Assembly (NCBI GenBank): GCA_032209605.1
Contig: JASFXZ010000003.1
Location: 28,422,762-28,486,761, forward strand
Direction: 5' to 3'
Source of the DNA: Mactromeris polynyma
Taxonomy: Eukaryota > Mollusca > Bivalvia > Venerida > Mactridae
Length of the DNA stretch: 64,000 nt
Shown here: positions 61,401-64,000 of the stretch, piece by piece
How positions within the stretch are numbered: position 1 is the first letter of the stretch
How the letters are laid out: every line of letters starts with the position of its first letter
Translations under genes and position numbers: made by a program
Notes under the pieces: model-generated
The model's input: only the letters and a program-made list of their open reading frames with translations
Databases searched by the model: none
Told to the model about the DNA's origin: nothing

Positions 61401-63930
61401 TCCACTGTTCCAGGCAATATTTTTAATTTAACCATAGGAAGAAACCTGCCAGCTAAACCAGTCTCTCCCATGGCAGACATGTTTTTTTTACTATTCTCGA
61501 TAATTTTTAACAATATCGGTAGTCGTGGATGGAATGATTTTGTGCAATCATTTTGAAATTTGACCAACAATCTCTGGCAACAAGTTCCTATTATGTACAT
61601 AGAAGCAAAACCTGTCTCACTCCATGTCAGCCATGTTTCTAACTAATCGGAACCAGCCCTGGGTCCTGGCGTTAATATCTTTTTAAAGCATCACTTCAAT
61701 GATTTTGATGACAGTTTAGCGAATGAGAATATGTGTAAAATAATTTTATAGTCAGGCTACTGAAGGTATTAAAGGTCCAAGTATTACATATAGCAACACC
61801 AGCCCACCCATCTCTGGCAGCCATGCTTTTTTAAAGAATCCAAATGATATAAACATTCATTGTAGAAGTTCAGCTAAGGAGTATGTGTATGAAATAATTT
61901 TGAAATTGATCCAGTGGTTTCTGGCAAGAGATTTATGACTAAAATCATATAGCAAAACCAGCCTAGCTTCCTTGTGCCGTTAATTTTCAACTTTTCTGAA
62001 TAACTTGAACAATCCTGGTAGTGGGTCACCAAAGGCATGTATGCAAAATTATGGTGAAATCAGTCCAGTGTTTCTGACATGAAAACTTTTAAAGTTCCCT
62101 CTATATGTAAAGACCAGCCCAGCTCCTGGTGGTAATTTTTTTTTATCACTTCAACAATCTTTGTAGAAGGCCACCGTGTTAAACAACATTTGTGTGAAAT
62201 GAGAATAACTGGTTCATGACTATCCAAGAAACATTCATGCTAAATTTCATCAACTTCAGCCAATTGGAGAAGATGTTGTTTGAAGAAAATGTGAACGGAC
62301 AGACAACACACCAAATGATGACGCATGGTTGGTAATTACAATAAACAAATTAACTTCCACATAAATGTATATGCAGCACAACATATGCATTGACTTGTTA
62401 CACATTTTCAAATACCAGATAAATTCAGCCTAAAATACTTTTATTGGTTAACTAAGATTTTCTGTTTCAAATGAATTTAATGATAAATACAGTCGGACTT
62501 AGTTCATTCAAATTCATTGGGTCAAAATTTATATTAATAAATAATGGTTTCCAATAGCCCATTTCATTTTGACATGCATGATACCAACATATTCGGATAG
62601 CAGGTTGTCAAATAAATGAGCTCCGTCAGTAACAAGAATTGATTTTCTGAGAATTTCCGCACACTCATCCAGGAGCTCCAATCTCTTTCATTAGGAAAAT
62701 CAAAATTTCTGTTGAAAGAATAGTAGGTAAGAGACAAGAATAGTCCAGCAAAAAATAATTAATTCCTAGACAGAATAATGTTAACACTAAAACCTACCAG
62801 GTTGAAAATATTTTTCATCGCATGTACACACACCATTCATTTCATCTAAGCTGCTATAACAGACATTATCTCCATCACATTCATGGTTAACACAGAAATC
62901 CGGTGCACTCTCACAATTGTTGCCATGGAAACCATTAGGACAGTCACAGCTGTAAGGAGAGGAGCTCCCTGGTGGATTATCATCACAGGATCCACCATAA
63001 GCACATATGTAAGGATGAAGTTCACAATAATCTGCAATCAAAATTGAATTAAGTTAATCATTAAATATTGCTCAGATTAAAACAATCATTAGTAGTTGGG
63101 GGGTGAAGGGTGCCAGACTCCTAAACAATGTTTTTTCTTCACTACAATGTCTTGTGTGCATTCTAAAAATTTGGGGGAAATCCCTAATCTTATTTTCCAT
63201 TTATTTTGTATGATATTTTACTCCTCAAGGGAAGCACATTATCAATATTAGTATATGTATAAAACTAGAAATGTGTCAAAGACACGGATGCCTCCGCTTT
63301 GTGATATGTAACAAAGAAATGAGTGTTTATTTGAGATATTTCTTTGAAATATACAAATATATTGTAGAAATAGACAACATACTCAAGAAACAAATTTTGT
63401 GTTTCTAGTAACAGTGACCTTCACCTTGGACCAAATAGGCTTTATACATTGTCTTTTTATGGTCATCACATGTGCCAAGTTATTTTGAGATACTTCCAGC
63501 CATAATAAAGTTATAGCCCAGACAAGAAGATTCTTTTTTTAGTAACATTGACCTTGATCTTGAACCTAGGAGGATGGGTGTTGCACAGGACACATCATCT
63601 TTTGGTGATCACACACACCCACAATAAATATGATTATGATTATGAACAACATCACCTTAACTGGTAGCAGACATTCATCTACCAGTTACAATTACCACTG
63701 GGACTTATACTTTCTCAGAAACTGAGCTAAACGCAATATTTTACATTGAAATGAGAATATTCTAATAAACAATGATAAATTAATTGATAATAAACTTACC
63801 TTCATCTTTATCACAGTTATACCCAATATATCCTTCATCACACTCACAAGTATAACTCACTGCTCCATAGGATGTACATTCTCCATTAGAACAAGGATTC
63901 GGACTGCAAGGGTCGCTTGTTGCATCACAA
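22291..63930 (-). CDS. Large secreted EGF/PAN/laminin-G/sushi/GCC2-GCC3 protein gene (partial)
   Basis: Exons run from high to low coordinates: 63930-63800, 63031-62798, 60784-60533, 58855-58613, 58172-58048, 57004-56811, 56195-56059, 55701-55435, 51461-51345, 50489-50346, 49400-49232, 45409-45140, 42858-42563, 41473-41279, 37993-37904, 34400-34197, 32407-32152, 31580-31490, 26275-26182, 25384-25223, 24666-24505 and 22466-22291. Each junction has GT-AG and compatible phase, most of them the 1-1 phase of extracellular modules. Modules in order: EGF x3, PAN-like, EGF x6, PAN-like, EGF x2, laminin-G/pentraxin-like, sushi-like, HYR-like, a novel helical segment, then GCC2/GCC3 modules. All are disulfide-rich extracellular domains, so the product is secreted or cell-surface and adhesive. 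The set resembles SVEP1-type proteins, but the order differs. The 5' end with the signal peptide is outside the window, and the 3' end is unclear. Confidence 0.78.
23306..23457 (-). pseudogene. Dead GCC2/GCC3 exon (stop and frameshift)
   Basis: Acceptor and donor sites survive. The first half encodes MCGQGQSIRENECK, then meets TAG at 23411-23413. A frame change near 23395 is needed to reach ECVPCDEKYGTQQSG near the donor. Skipping this exon keeps the phase of the gene. Confidence 0.6.
24092..24190 (-). pseudogene. Dead GCC2/GCC3 exon (in-frame stop)
   Basis: Encodes CELCDIDFTTY, then TAG (24126-24128), then AATSEADCN. It aligns with CEKCDDDFTTY...ATSDTDCK of the exon at 25223-25384, the stop replacing one residue. 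A donor GTAAGT is present. It is a paralogous module exon that has lost its frame. Confidence 0.65.
24505..24666 (-). CDS. GCC2/GCC3 exon
   Basis: 162 nt, phase 1-1, acceptor GTCTGCAG and donor GTAAGT. Encodes ICELGQFF, CEDCDAGFFQDKLYQ and CKPCSGNRTTQ, with six or more cysteines in the module's spacing. Confidence 0.8.
25223..25384 (-). CDS. GCC2/GCC3 exon
   Basis: 162 nt, phase 1-1, same length as the next exon. Encodes CSAGWFLNSESRMCIPCDYG, then EYQSVEGQTMCEKC and DFTTYITGATSDTDCK. Paralogue of the dead exon at 24092-24190. Confidence 0.82.
26182..26275 (-). CDS. Linker exon ending in CPLGMYLSDDMC
   Basis: The acceptor TTTTAG and donor GTAAGT flank 94 nt, phase 0 to 1. Encodes FGVAKPLPESFDIATSGF, then CPLGMYLSDDMC, the start of the first GCC2/GCC3 module. 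The DIRS-like element lies in the intron just upstream. Confidence 0.75.
26319..26441. repeat. DIRS left terminal repeat
   Basis: The 26319-26408 part is repeated inverted at 26546-26634 with a few mismatches. The 26373-26441 part is repeated inverted at 30909-30978, including AAATATCACCAGA and the GCGCGCGCATC core. Confidence 0.82.
26546..26673. repeat. DIRS internal complementary region
   Basis: 26546-26634 is the complement of the left edge and 26633-26673 is the complement of the right edge (GTCTCATTTGAGAACC...). The two meet at one ATC. This region templates completion of the ends during replication. Confidence 0.82.
26733..27617 (-). pseudogene. Tyrosine recombinase of the DIRS-like element, frameshifted
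   Basis: The N-terminal part (27617-27306) has a SAM-like helical core-binding domain beginning MAKNTKKQYVSYINLWTRF. The C-terminal part (27098-26733) has the catalytic HSIR (residues 70-73), Trp95 and the nucleophile candidate Tyr105 in KFYHKPV. The two parts lie in different frames, with a break in 27306-27100. In intact elements this enzyme inserts the circular DNA copy. Confidence 0.8.
27700..29298 (-). pseudogene. RT-RNase H of the DIRS-like element, with stops
   Basis: 29298-28843 has TRPKKDGEYRMILNLKNLN, then MASLDIRHAYDSVPI (catalytic Asp) and CLPNGLCCAPLLF. The frame shifts just before the IDD box. 28852-28631 continues the RT thumb (INYLGNNID, with RRVAQVLG). The RNase H region (about 28620-28180) still shows TSDAS and DNTTAV in broken frames. 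28161-27700 ends the ORF with AADYLSRQ-like and PEIDMFAS motifs (residues about 12-50) typical of DIRS polyproteins. Confidence 0.82.
29538..30610 (-). pseudogene. Gag-like region of the DIRS-like element, frameshifted
   Basis: Three successive frames (30610-30344, 30431-30087, 30074-29538). The first is Ser/Lys/Thr-rich, the second acidic, and the third ends with an RGG-type box RGRGRGRGGRF near 29630 that would bind RNA. Breaks lie near 30380 and 30080. Confidence 0.7.
30909..30978. repeat. DIRS right terminal repeat
   Basis: Inverted copy of 26373-26441. Contains CATCTCATTTGAGAACC and ends GACGAAATAAAATC at 30978. Confidence 0.82.
31101..31210. repeat. 55-bp tandem duplication
   Basis: Two near-identical 55-bp units (31101-31155 and 31156-31210), each starting ATATCAAACAGCTNTGGCAC and ending AATGAGCT, just outside the DIRS element. 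Confidence 0.8.
31490..31580 (-). CDS. Short helical exon
   Basis: The acceptor ATACTTCAG and donor GTAAGT flank 91 nt. Joined to 32152-32407 it gives SMEISAVQGGSMSITEALEI and a Leu/Ile-rich helix. Phases 2 to 0 match both neighbours. Domain not recognised. Confidence 0.65.
32152..32407 (-). CDS. Exon with two close cysteine pairs
   Basis: The acceptor TTATTTTCAG and donor GTGAG are clear. Encodes a segment with LYKVTVTMQYELLISCPKVF, a long helix, then ICDWNGQDCGNLDLIGTACV. The pattern recalls the helical linker between sushi and GCC2 modules, but I cannot name it. Confidence 0.7.
32583..33230. repeat. Pair of dispersed-repeat copies flanking the exon relic
   Basis: A block containing GTTCCCAYAAATCATAG and AGCATGATAAATAAATGTTGGCCTCCAT appears at 32583-32745 and again at 33096-33230. 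The two copies enclose the laminin-G exon relic. Confidence 0.65.
32740..33090 (-). pseudogene. Relic duplicate of the laminin-G exon 45140-45409 and its flanking intron
   Basis: About 350 bp aligns at the same strand and order with 45320-45676, covering the 5' part of the laminin-G exon, its acceptor region and upstream intron. The homologous TATGCCCATTTCATTGATAG and AAAAGTCATTTCCACCC segments are clear. The acceptor is damaged (CCTAAAAC versus CCTACAAT) and the 3' half of the exon is absent, so it cannot serve as a full exon. It lies in an intron of the same gene about 12.5 kb downstream. Confidence 0.75.
34197..34400 (-). CDS. Sushi (CCP)-like exon
   Basis: The acceptor TATTTCAG and donor GTAGGT flank 204 nt, phase 1-1. 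Encodes ECPDVDVDESV, RCSNGQGFCNVKCNDPAFVL, then IQCGSLGVWDS and a final LPSC. Four main cysteines and the CGSLGVW turn fit a sushi domain, somewhat divergent. Confidence 0.72.
34405..36180. other. Intron, no gene recognised
   Basis: Long AT-rich intron. GCGCATGCGCACTG near 35609 matches an NRF-1-like palindrome but has no nearby exon on its strand. Confidence 0.4.
36184..36874 (+). mobile_element. LINE (CR1/Jockey-like) RT fragment with 3' tail
   Basis: Plus strand, opposite to the host gene. Frames encode FKVAKITPLHKKGAKSDKNN, YRP, then (shifted) TIFLDFTKAFNPVNH and later GVPQGSVLGPL, classic non-LTR RT blocks 1, 2 and 4 in order. Stops and shifts interrupt it. After the RT, coding stops near 36690. 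A short 3' region then ends in AATAAAG and an (ATT)n tract (about 36845-36874), a LINE-type microsatellite tail. 5'-truncated and dead. Confidence 0.75.
37904..37993 (-). CDS. Short exon, HYR/beta-sandwich-like
   Basis: The acceptor TTATTCCAG and donor GTAAGT flank 90 nt, phase 1-1. Encodes ALKNAYYPIVITATDGNMHY, then GECRGILYVR. The ITATDGN...C pattern resembles the end of a HYR domain. Confidence 0.65.
38560..41010. repeat. Intron filled with satellite-like dispersed repeats
   Basis: Around 39160-39640 three degenerate copies with a period of about 155 bp share AATTTGAACAATCTTNGTNG and GGACCACTANANAATG. 40450-41010 has three copies with a period of about 170-176 bp, each with CCATGAATGACAAAGATNYG (40625, 40801, 40972). 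40130-40360 resembles 3900-4170. No exon was found. Open frames at 39636-39987 are AT-rich and not gene-like. Confidence 0.65.
41279..41473 (-). CDS. Exon completing a sushi/HormR-like turn plus helical segment
   Basis: The acceptor TTTTTCAG and donor GTAAAG. Encodes GDWSLISPQLNC, the usual end of a sushi-like or hormone-receptor-like module, then a helical stretch (DDIKYVLAERITSLADI and on). Phase 1-1. Confidence 0.7.
42563..42858 (-). CDS. Laminin-G C-terminal exon and linker
   Basis: Joined to 45140-45409 through a split Ser codon it reads GHSAQHYLAYGYIAELRDVI, then VWNQVV. This is the characteristic end of a laminin-G/pentraxin-like jelly-roll (IxELxDVxxWNxVL). Then come a Cys-containing linker (QCWSNY) and a helix to NDCYSVSF. 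Confidence 0.78.
42865..45135. other. Intron with repeat scraps
   Basis: No exon seen. GACGGATGGACTGACGGACG at about 43620 belongs to a dispersed repeat also seen near 48970. There is a C10 tract near 45020. Confidence 0.45.
45140..45409 (-). CDS. Laminin-G central exon
   Basis: The acceptor TATTGTAG and donor GTAAC flank 270 nt. Encodes TPDFRPYFNLEGGNDFYVAI, then FDDIPVGEIHFDDN, DGEWHTLGVSI and DGSLSATVDA. The W-H-x-L/V-x-V-S-x-T/D-x-x-G motif marks a laminin-G/concanavalin-like fold. Phase 2 to 2. Confidence 0.85.
46211..47160. repeat. Fold-back element, copy 1, with minisatellite
   Basis: First of two tandem units about 957 bp apart in the same orientation. Contains GCTGACAGGGTATATGACGT near 46289, then a hairpin GACAGGGTATATGGGGGAA / TTCCCCCATAAACCCTGTC (46824-46908), then about six 36-38-bp minisatellite units (46935-47155). 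Confidence 0.78.
47168..47950. repeat. Fold-back element, copy 2
   Basis: Matches copy 1 along about 750 bp with roughly 85-90 percent identity by eye. Its hairpin (47824-47931) is longer than copy 1's and holds CCTCGGCTAACGCCTCG, absent from the first copy. Confidence 0.78.
47950..48535. repeat. Minisatellite array of 37-41-bp units
   Basis: About 15 units of the form GGAAAGAGACCATGCTTCCT followed by GGTGGCC and a (TA)n run of variable length. The variable TA run shifts the frame, yet long open frames exist on both strands (for example 48145-48495 minus and 48016-48453 plus). They are simple translations of the repeat and not genes. Confidence 0.85.
48760..49060 (+). repeat. Dispersed repeat ending in a G-tract
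   Basis: Contains TTCTTGAGTTAGTGATCAGA, GGACTGACGGACCGACTGAC and CCCTCTCTTCTTTGAAGG before a G10 tract and CATAAAAAT. Related text occurs near 43620. This looks like a dispersed non-autonomous repeat. Confidence 0.55.
49232..49400 (-). CDS. Laminin-G N-terminal exon
   Basis: The acceptor TTTATTTCAG and donor GTATGT flank 169 nt. Encodes ETNPDYSLLVNSYNNEDSP, then GISVFMRLRIHSFNPDN and LLGTLFTLLA, the first strands of a laminin-G/pentraxin-like domain (compare 'FTxxxWVR' and 'GTLFSY'). Joins 45409 with a split Ala codon. Confidence 0.8.
49486..50094. mobile_element. 609-bp TIR element (MITE) with TAAAT duplication
   Basis: Terminal inverted repeats of about 108 bp (49486-49593 and 49987-50094) with about 95 percent identity by eye. 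The outer ends are CACGGCCACTAAACGCCAGC and its complement. TAAAT flanks both sides (49481-49485 and 50095-50099). The interior has no transposase. An open frame at 49553-49813 starts inside the TIR and is probably chance. Three TGGCGCTGTTG-like motifs lie near 49925-49975. Confidence 0.82.
50346..50489 (-). CDS. EGF-like exon
   Basis: Phase 1-1, acceptor TTTTTTAAG, donor GTAAT. Encodes GYSGVNCQHVEDPCSSNPC, KDIATC and YICQCNACETWTGNSCK, a six-cysteine EGF-like module with an unusual CNAC insertion. Confidence 0.82.
50700..50834 (-). mobile_element. tRNA-headed SINE
   Basis: On the minus strand an A-box-like GTTAACTTAGTGGATAGAGT (about 50803-50822) and a B-box-like GTTACAAGTTTCAATTCTTA (about 50764-50783) lie at tRNA-like spacing. 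The head differs from the SINE at 790-982, so it is a second family or a diverged copy. Confidence 0.6.
51345..51461 (-). CDS. EGF-like exon
   Basis: 117 nt, phase 1-1. Encodes YVGPSCELVKDWCSDNPCE, NDGRCECTKPTGYTCFCEP. It completes the loop of the previous module and holds one further EGF. Confidence 0.82.
51955..52149 (+). mobile_element. SINE-like element with inverted ends
   Basis: A B-box-like GGGTTCGAATCCCG lies at 51999-52012. The ends are CATCTTGATGAGATTG (about 51958) and ACAGTCTCATCAAGAAGAT (52131-52149), which pair as an inverted repeat. The middle contains GTGTTCCTCAAAACACGACT. It may be a SINE or a MITE that captured a tRNA-like box. Confidence 0.5.
52150..55430. other. Long intron, no gene recognised
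   Basis: AT-rich. 52200-52340 is rich in AAGTAGGAAAAAG runs that recur near 42280-42540 and 51830-51880. A C10 tract lies near 54791. Open frames such as 53815-54018 lack domains. Confidence 0.45.
55435..55701 (-). CDS. PAN/apple-like exon
   Basis: 267 nt, phase 1-1, acceptor ATTGCAG, donor GTAATG. Encodes KRCYFDAGSEGYSGGFDTRY, then MPLKECLDMCMEDEKCGAMA, CIFYESG and NWTCPV. The ECLDMCMEDEKCGAMAF pattern matches PAN/apple modules, which bind protein or carbohydrate. Confidence 0.8.
56059..56195 (-). CDS. EGF-like exon
   Basis: Acceptor AAAG at 56196-56197 and donor GTAAGT. Encodes CEGGALGEFCQIATQMCTIM, then DPCINGGMCENSAGTAECIC. It starts by completing the EGF begun in the previous exon. Confidence 0.82.
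56445..56590 (-). repeat. SINE body fragment
   Basis: AGATGACTGCTTCCCGATGT, then CCAGTACCTGCCCTAATTCA, resembles 833-890 (the SINE body) and 19108-19175. The tRNA-like head is decayed. Confidence 0.45.
56811..57004 (-). CDS. Two EGF-like modules
   Basis: Starts in phase 0. Encodes TELDECASFPCQHDGECKD (calcium-binding type, with D-E-C), YTCTCPAGWVGNDCE, then DRCGSIDCANGGQCFNLPE and ends inside AFCR. Confidence 0.85.
57010..58040. other. Intron, no gene recognised
   Basis: AT-rich intron between EGF exons. A 96-codon open frame (57344-57634 minus) is hydrophobic and His-rich with no known domain and is not supported. Confidence 0.45.
58048..58172 (-). CDS. EGF-like exon
   Basis: Encodes GDTCQVDKDFCPGDCTENGT, then CIEMENGYKCSCNQGFTGEM and CE. 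Canonical EGF with aromatic and glycine positions kept. Confidence 0.85.
58613..58855 (-). CDS. Two EGF-like modules
   Basis: Encodes CERISVPCGIEGVNCNNGTC, RNIDNDLSYVCDCEDGFTGA, then the calcium-binding type NIDECLNNPCLNGGACTDQ, FTCDCTVGFEG. Acceptor CATTTAAG, donor GTGAGT. Confidence 0.85.
58860..60530. other. Intron, no gene recognised
   Basis: AT-rich. A short perfect-arm hairpin ATTGATAGGA-ATA-TCCTATCAAT lies near 59758-59780. No exon-like segment. Confidence 0.45.
60533..60784 (-). CDS. PAN-like exon
   Basis: 252 nt, phase 1-1. Encodes FKCEMNLVPNETSSNEQDV, then SMTLNQCEDLCQYNTDCAVA, GCFLYND and a final NCANQR. The six cysteines and QCEDLCQYNTDC core match PAN/apple-like modules. It is paralogous in pattern to 55435-55701. 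Confidence 0.78.
61108..61187. repeat. Inverted-repeat hairpin
   Basis: GATTGCTTTTCATTTTACAA (from 61108) pairs with the complement of GACTTTGTGAAAATGAAAAGCAATC (ending 61187), with few mismatches. The arms are about 28 bp around a 23-bp loop. No duplication seen. Confidence 0.65.
61640..62335 (+). repeat. Degenerate tandem-type dispersed repeat
   Basis: Several blocks of 130-160 bp share CCAGCCCANCTCNTGGNNG and AATCNTNGTAGNNGGNCACC, ending in GAAGATGTTGTTTGAAGAAAATG and GGACAGACA. The end resembles 4125-4190, so this is the same hairpin-repeat family as at 3.8 and 39 kb. Its downstream hairpin is not intact. Confidence 0.55.
62798..63031 (-). CDS. Two EGF-like modules
   Basis: Phase 1-1. 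Encodes DYCELHPYICAYGGSCDDN, SPYSCDCPNGFHGNNCE, then DFCVNHECDGDNVCYSS and GVCTCDEKYFQP. Confidence 0.85.
63280..63790. repeat. Dispersed repeat in intron
   Basis: ACTAGAAATGTGTCAAAGAC followed by ACGGATGCCTCCG at about 63266-63297, and two TGACCTT-containing blocks near 63414 and 63549 with similar followers (ACCAAATAGG... and ACCTAGGAGG...) and 'ggtcatcacatg/ggtgatcacaca'. This looks like a two-unit tandem of a dispersed repeat. Confidence 0.5.
63800..63930 (-). CDS. EGF-like exon (most upstream in window)
   Basis: Acceptor TTGTATAG, donor GTAAGT. Encodes CDATSDPCSPNPCSNGECTS, then VSYTCECDEGYIGYNCDKDE. The gene continues upstream beyond the window edge. Confidence 0.82.
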
Positions 63931-64000
63931 CTATACAACAATAATGATTAAATATATTCATTTTACATTAATTGTGTAATTAAAATTATTACAAATTACA

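Noticed and set aside
61319..61600. 93-codon minus-strand open frame
   Set aside because: Lies at the edge of a dispersed repeat, with no recognisable domain or splice context.

Overview
This is animal (metazoan) nuclear DNA. It is AT-rich, its genes have small exons in long introns with GT-AG junctions, and it is dense in transposable elements. The repeat types (tRNA-headed SINEs, short terminal-inverted-repeat elements, hairpin repeats ending in a CTCACC/GGTGAG stem, DIRS- and Ngaro-type retroelements) and the EGF/PAN/laminin-G/GCC2 gene architecture suggest a mollusc, most likely a bivalve. The species cannot be fixed from sequence alone.

Layout. 1-4.2 kb: decayed repeats (SINE, the 3' tail of a LINE, a palindromic minisatellite, a hairpin repeat). 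4226-13752: one complete insertion, a tyrosine-recombinase-type (Ngaro-like) retrotransposon on the minus strand. Its ends form a textbook split direct repeat: A1 13529-13752, B1 4908-5114, A2 4687-4910, B2 4226-4432. Both repeat pairs look identical by eye, and B1 and A2 overlap by 3 nt. It carries an SGNH-hydrolase-like ORF, a gag-like zinc-finger ORF and a reverse transcriptase. Its RNase H and recombinase region is missing. That space holds, on the opposite strand, five correctly phased exons of a RecQ-like helicase that lacks a Walker A exon. The insertion splits an older hairpin repeat in its loop.

14-22.3 kb: an intronless frameshifted fragment of unknown origin, degenerate cysteine-rich exons, a 17-bp minisatellite, a broken hAT-like transposase and a TA-flanked MITE. 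22.3-63.9 kb: one large minus-strand gene whose exons run from high to low coordinates. Twenty exons from 63930 to 22466 join in consistent phase and encode EGF, PAN/apple-like, laminin-G, sushi-like, HYR-like and GCC2/GCC3 cysteine-rich modules. This is the make-up of a secreted adhesive or matrix protein of the SVEP1 type. Both true ends are uncertain.

Its introns hold a decayed DIRS-1-like retrotransposon (26320-30978, with inverted termini and an internal complementary region), a LINE fragment, a relic duplicate of a laminin-G exon, satellite-like repeats, a duplicated fold-back element with minisatellite arrays, a 609-bp MITE with a TAAAT duplication, and SINEs.

The most notable object is the Ngaro-like element. 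It is structurally intact at its ends and apparently young, yet it carries an intron-containing helicase fragment in antisense where its own RNase H and recombinase should be. This looks like a non-autonomous, gene-transducing retrotransposon.
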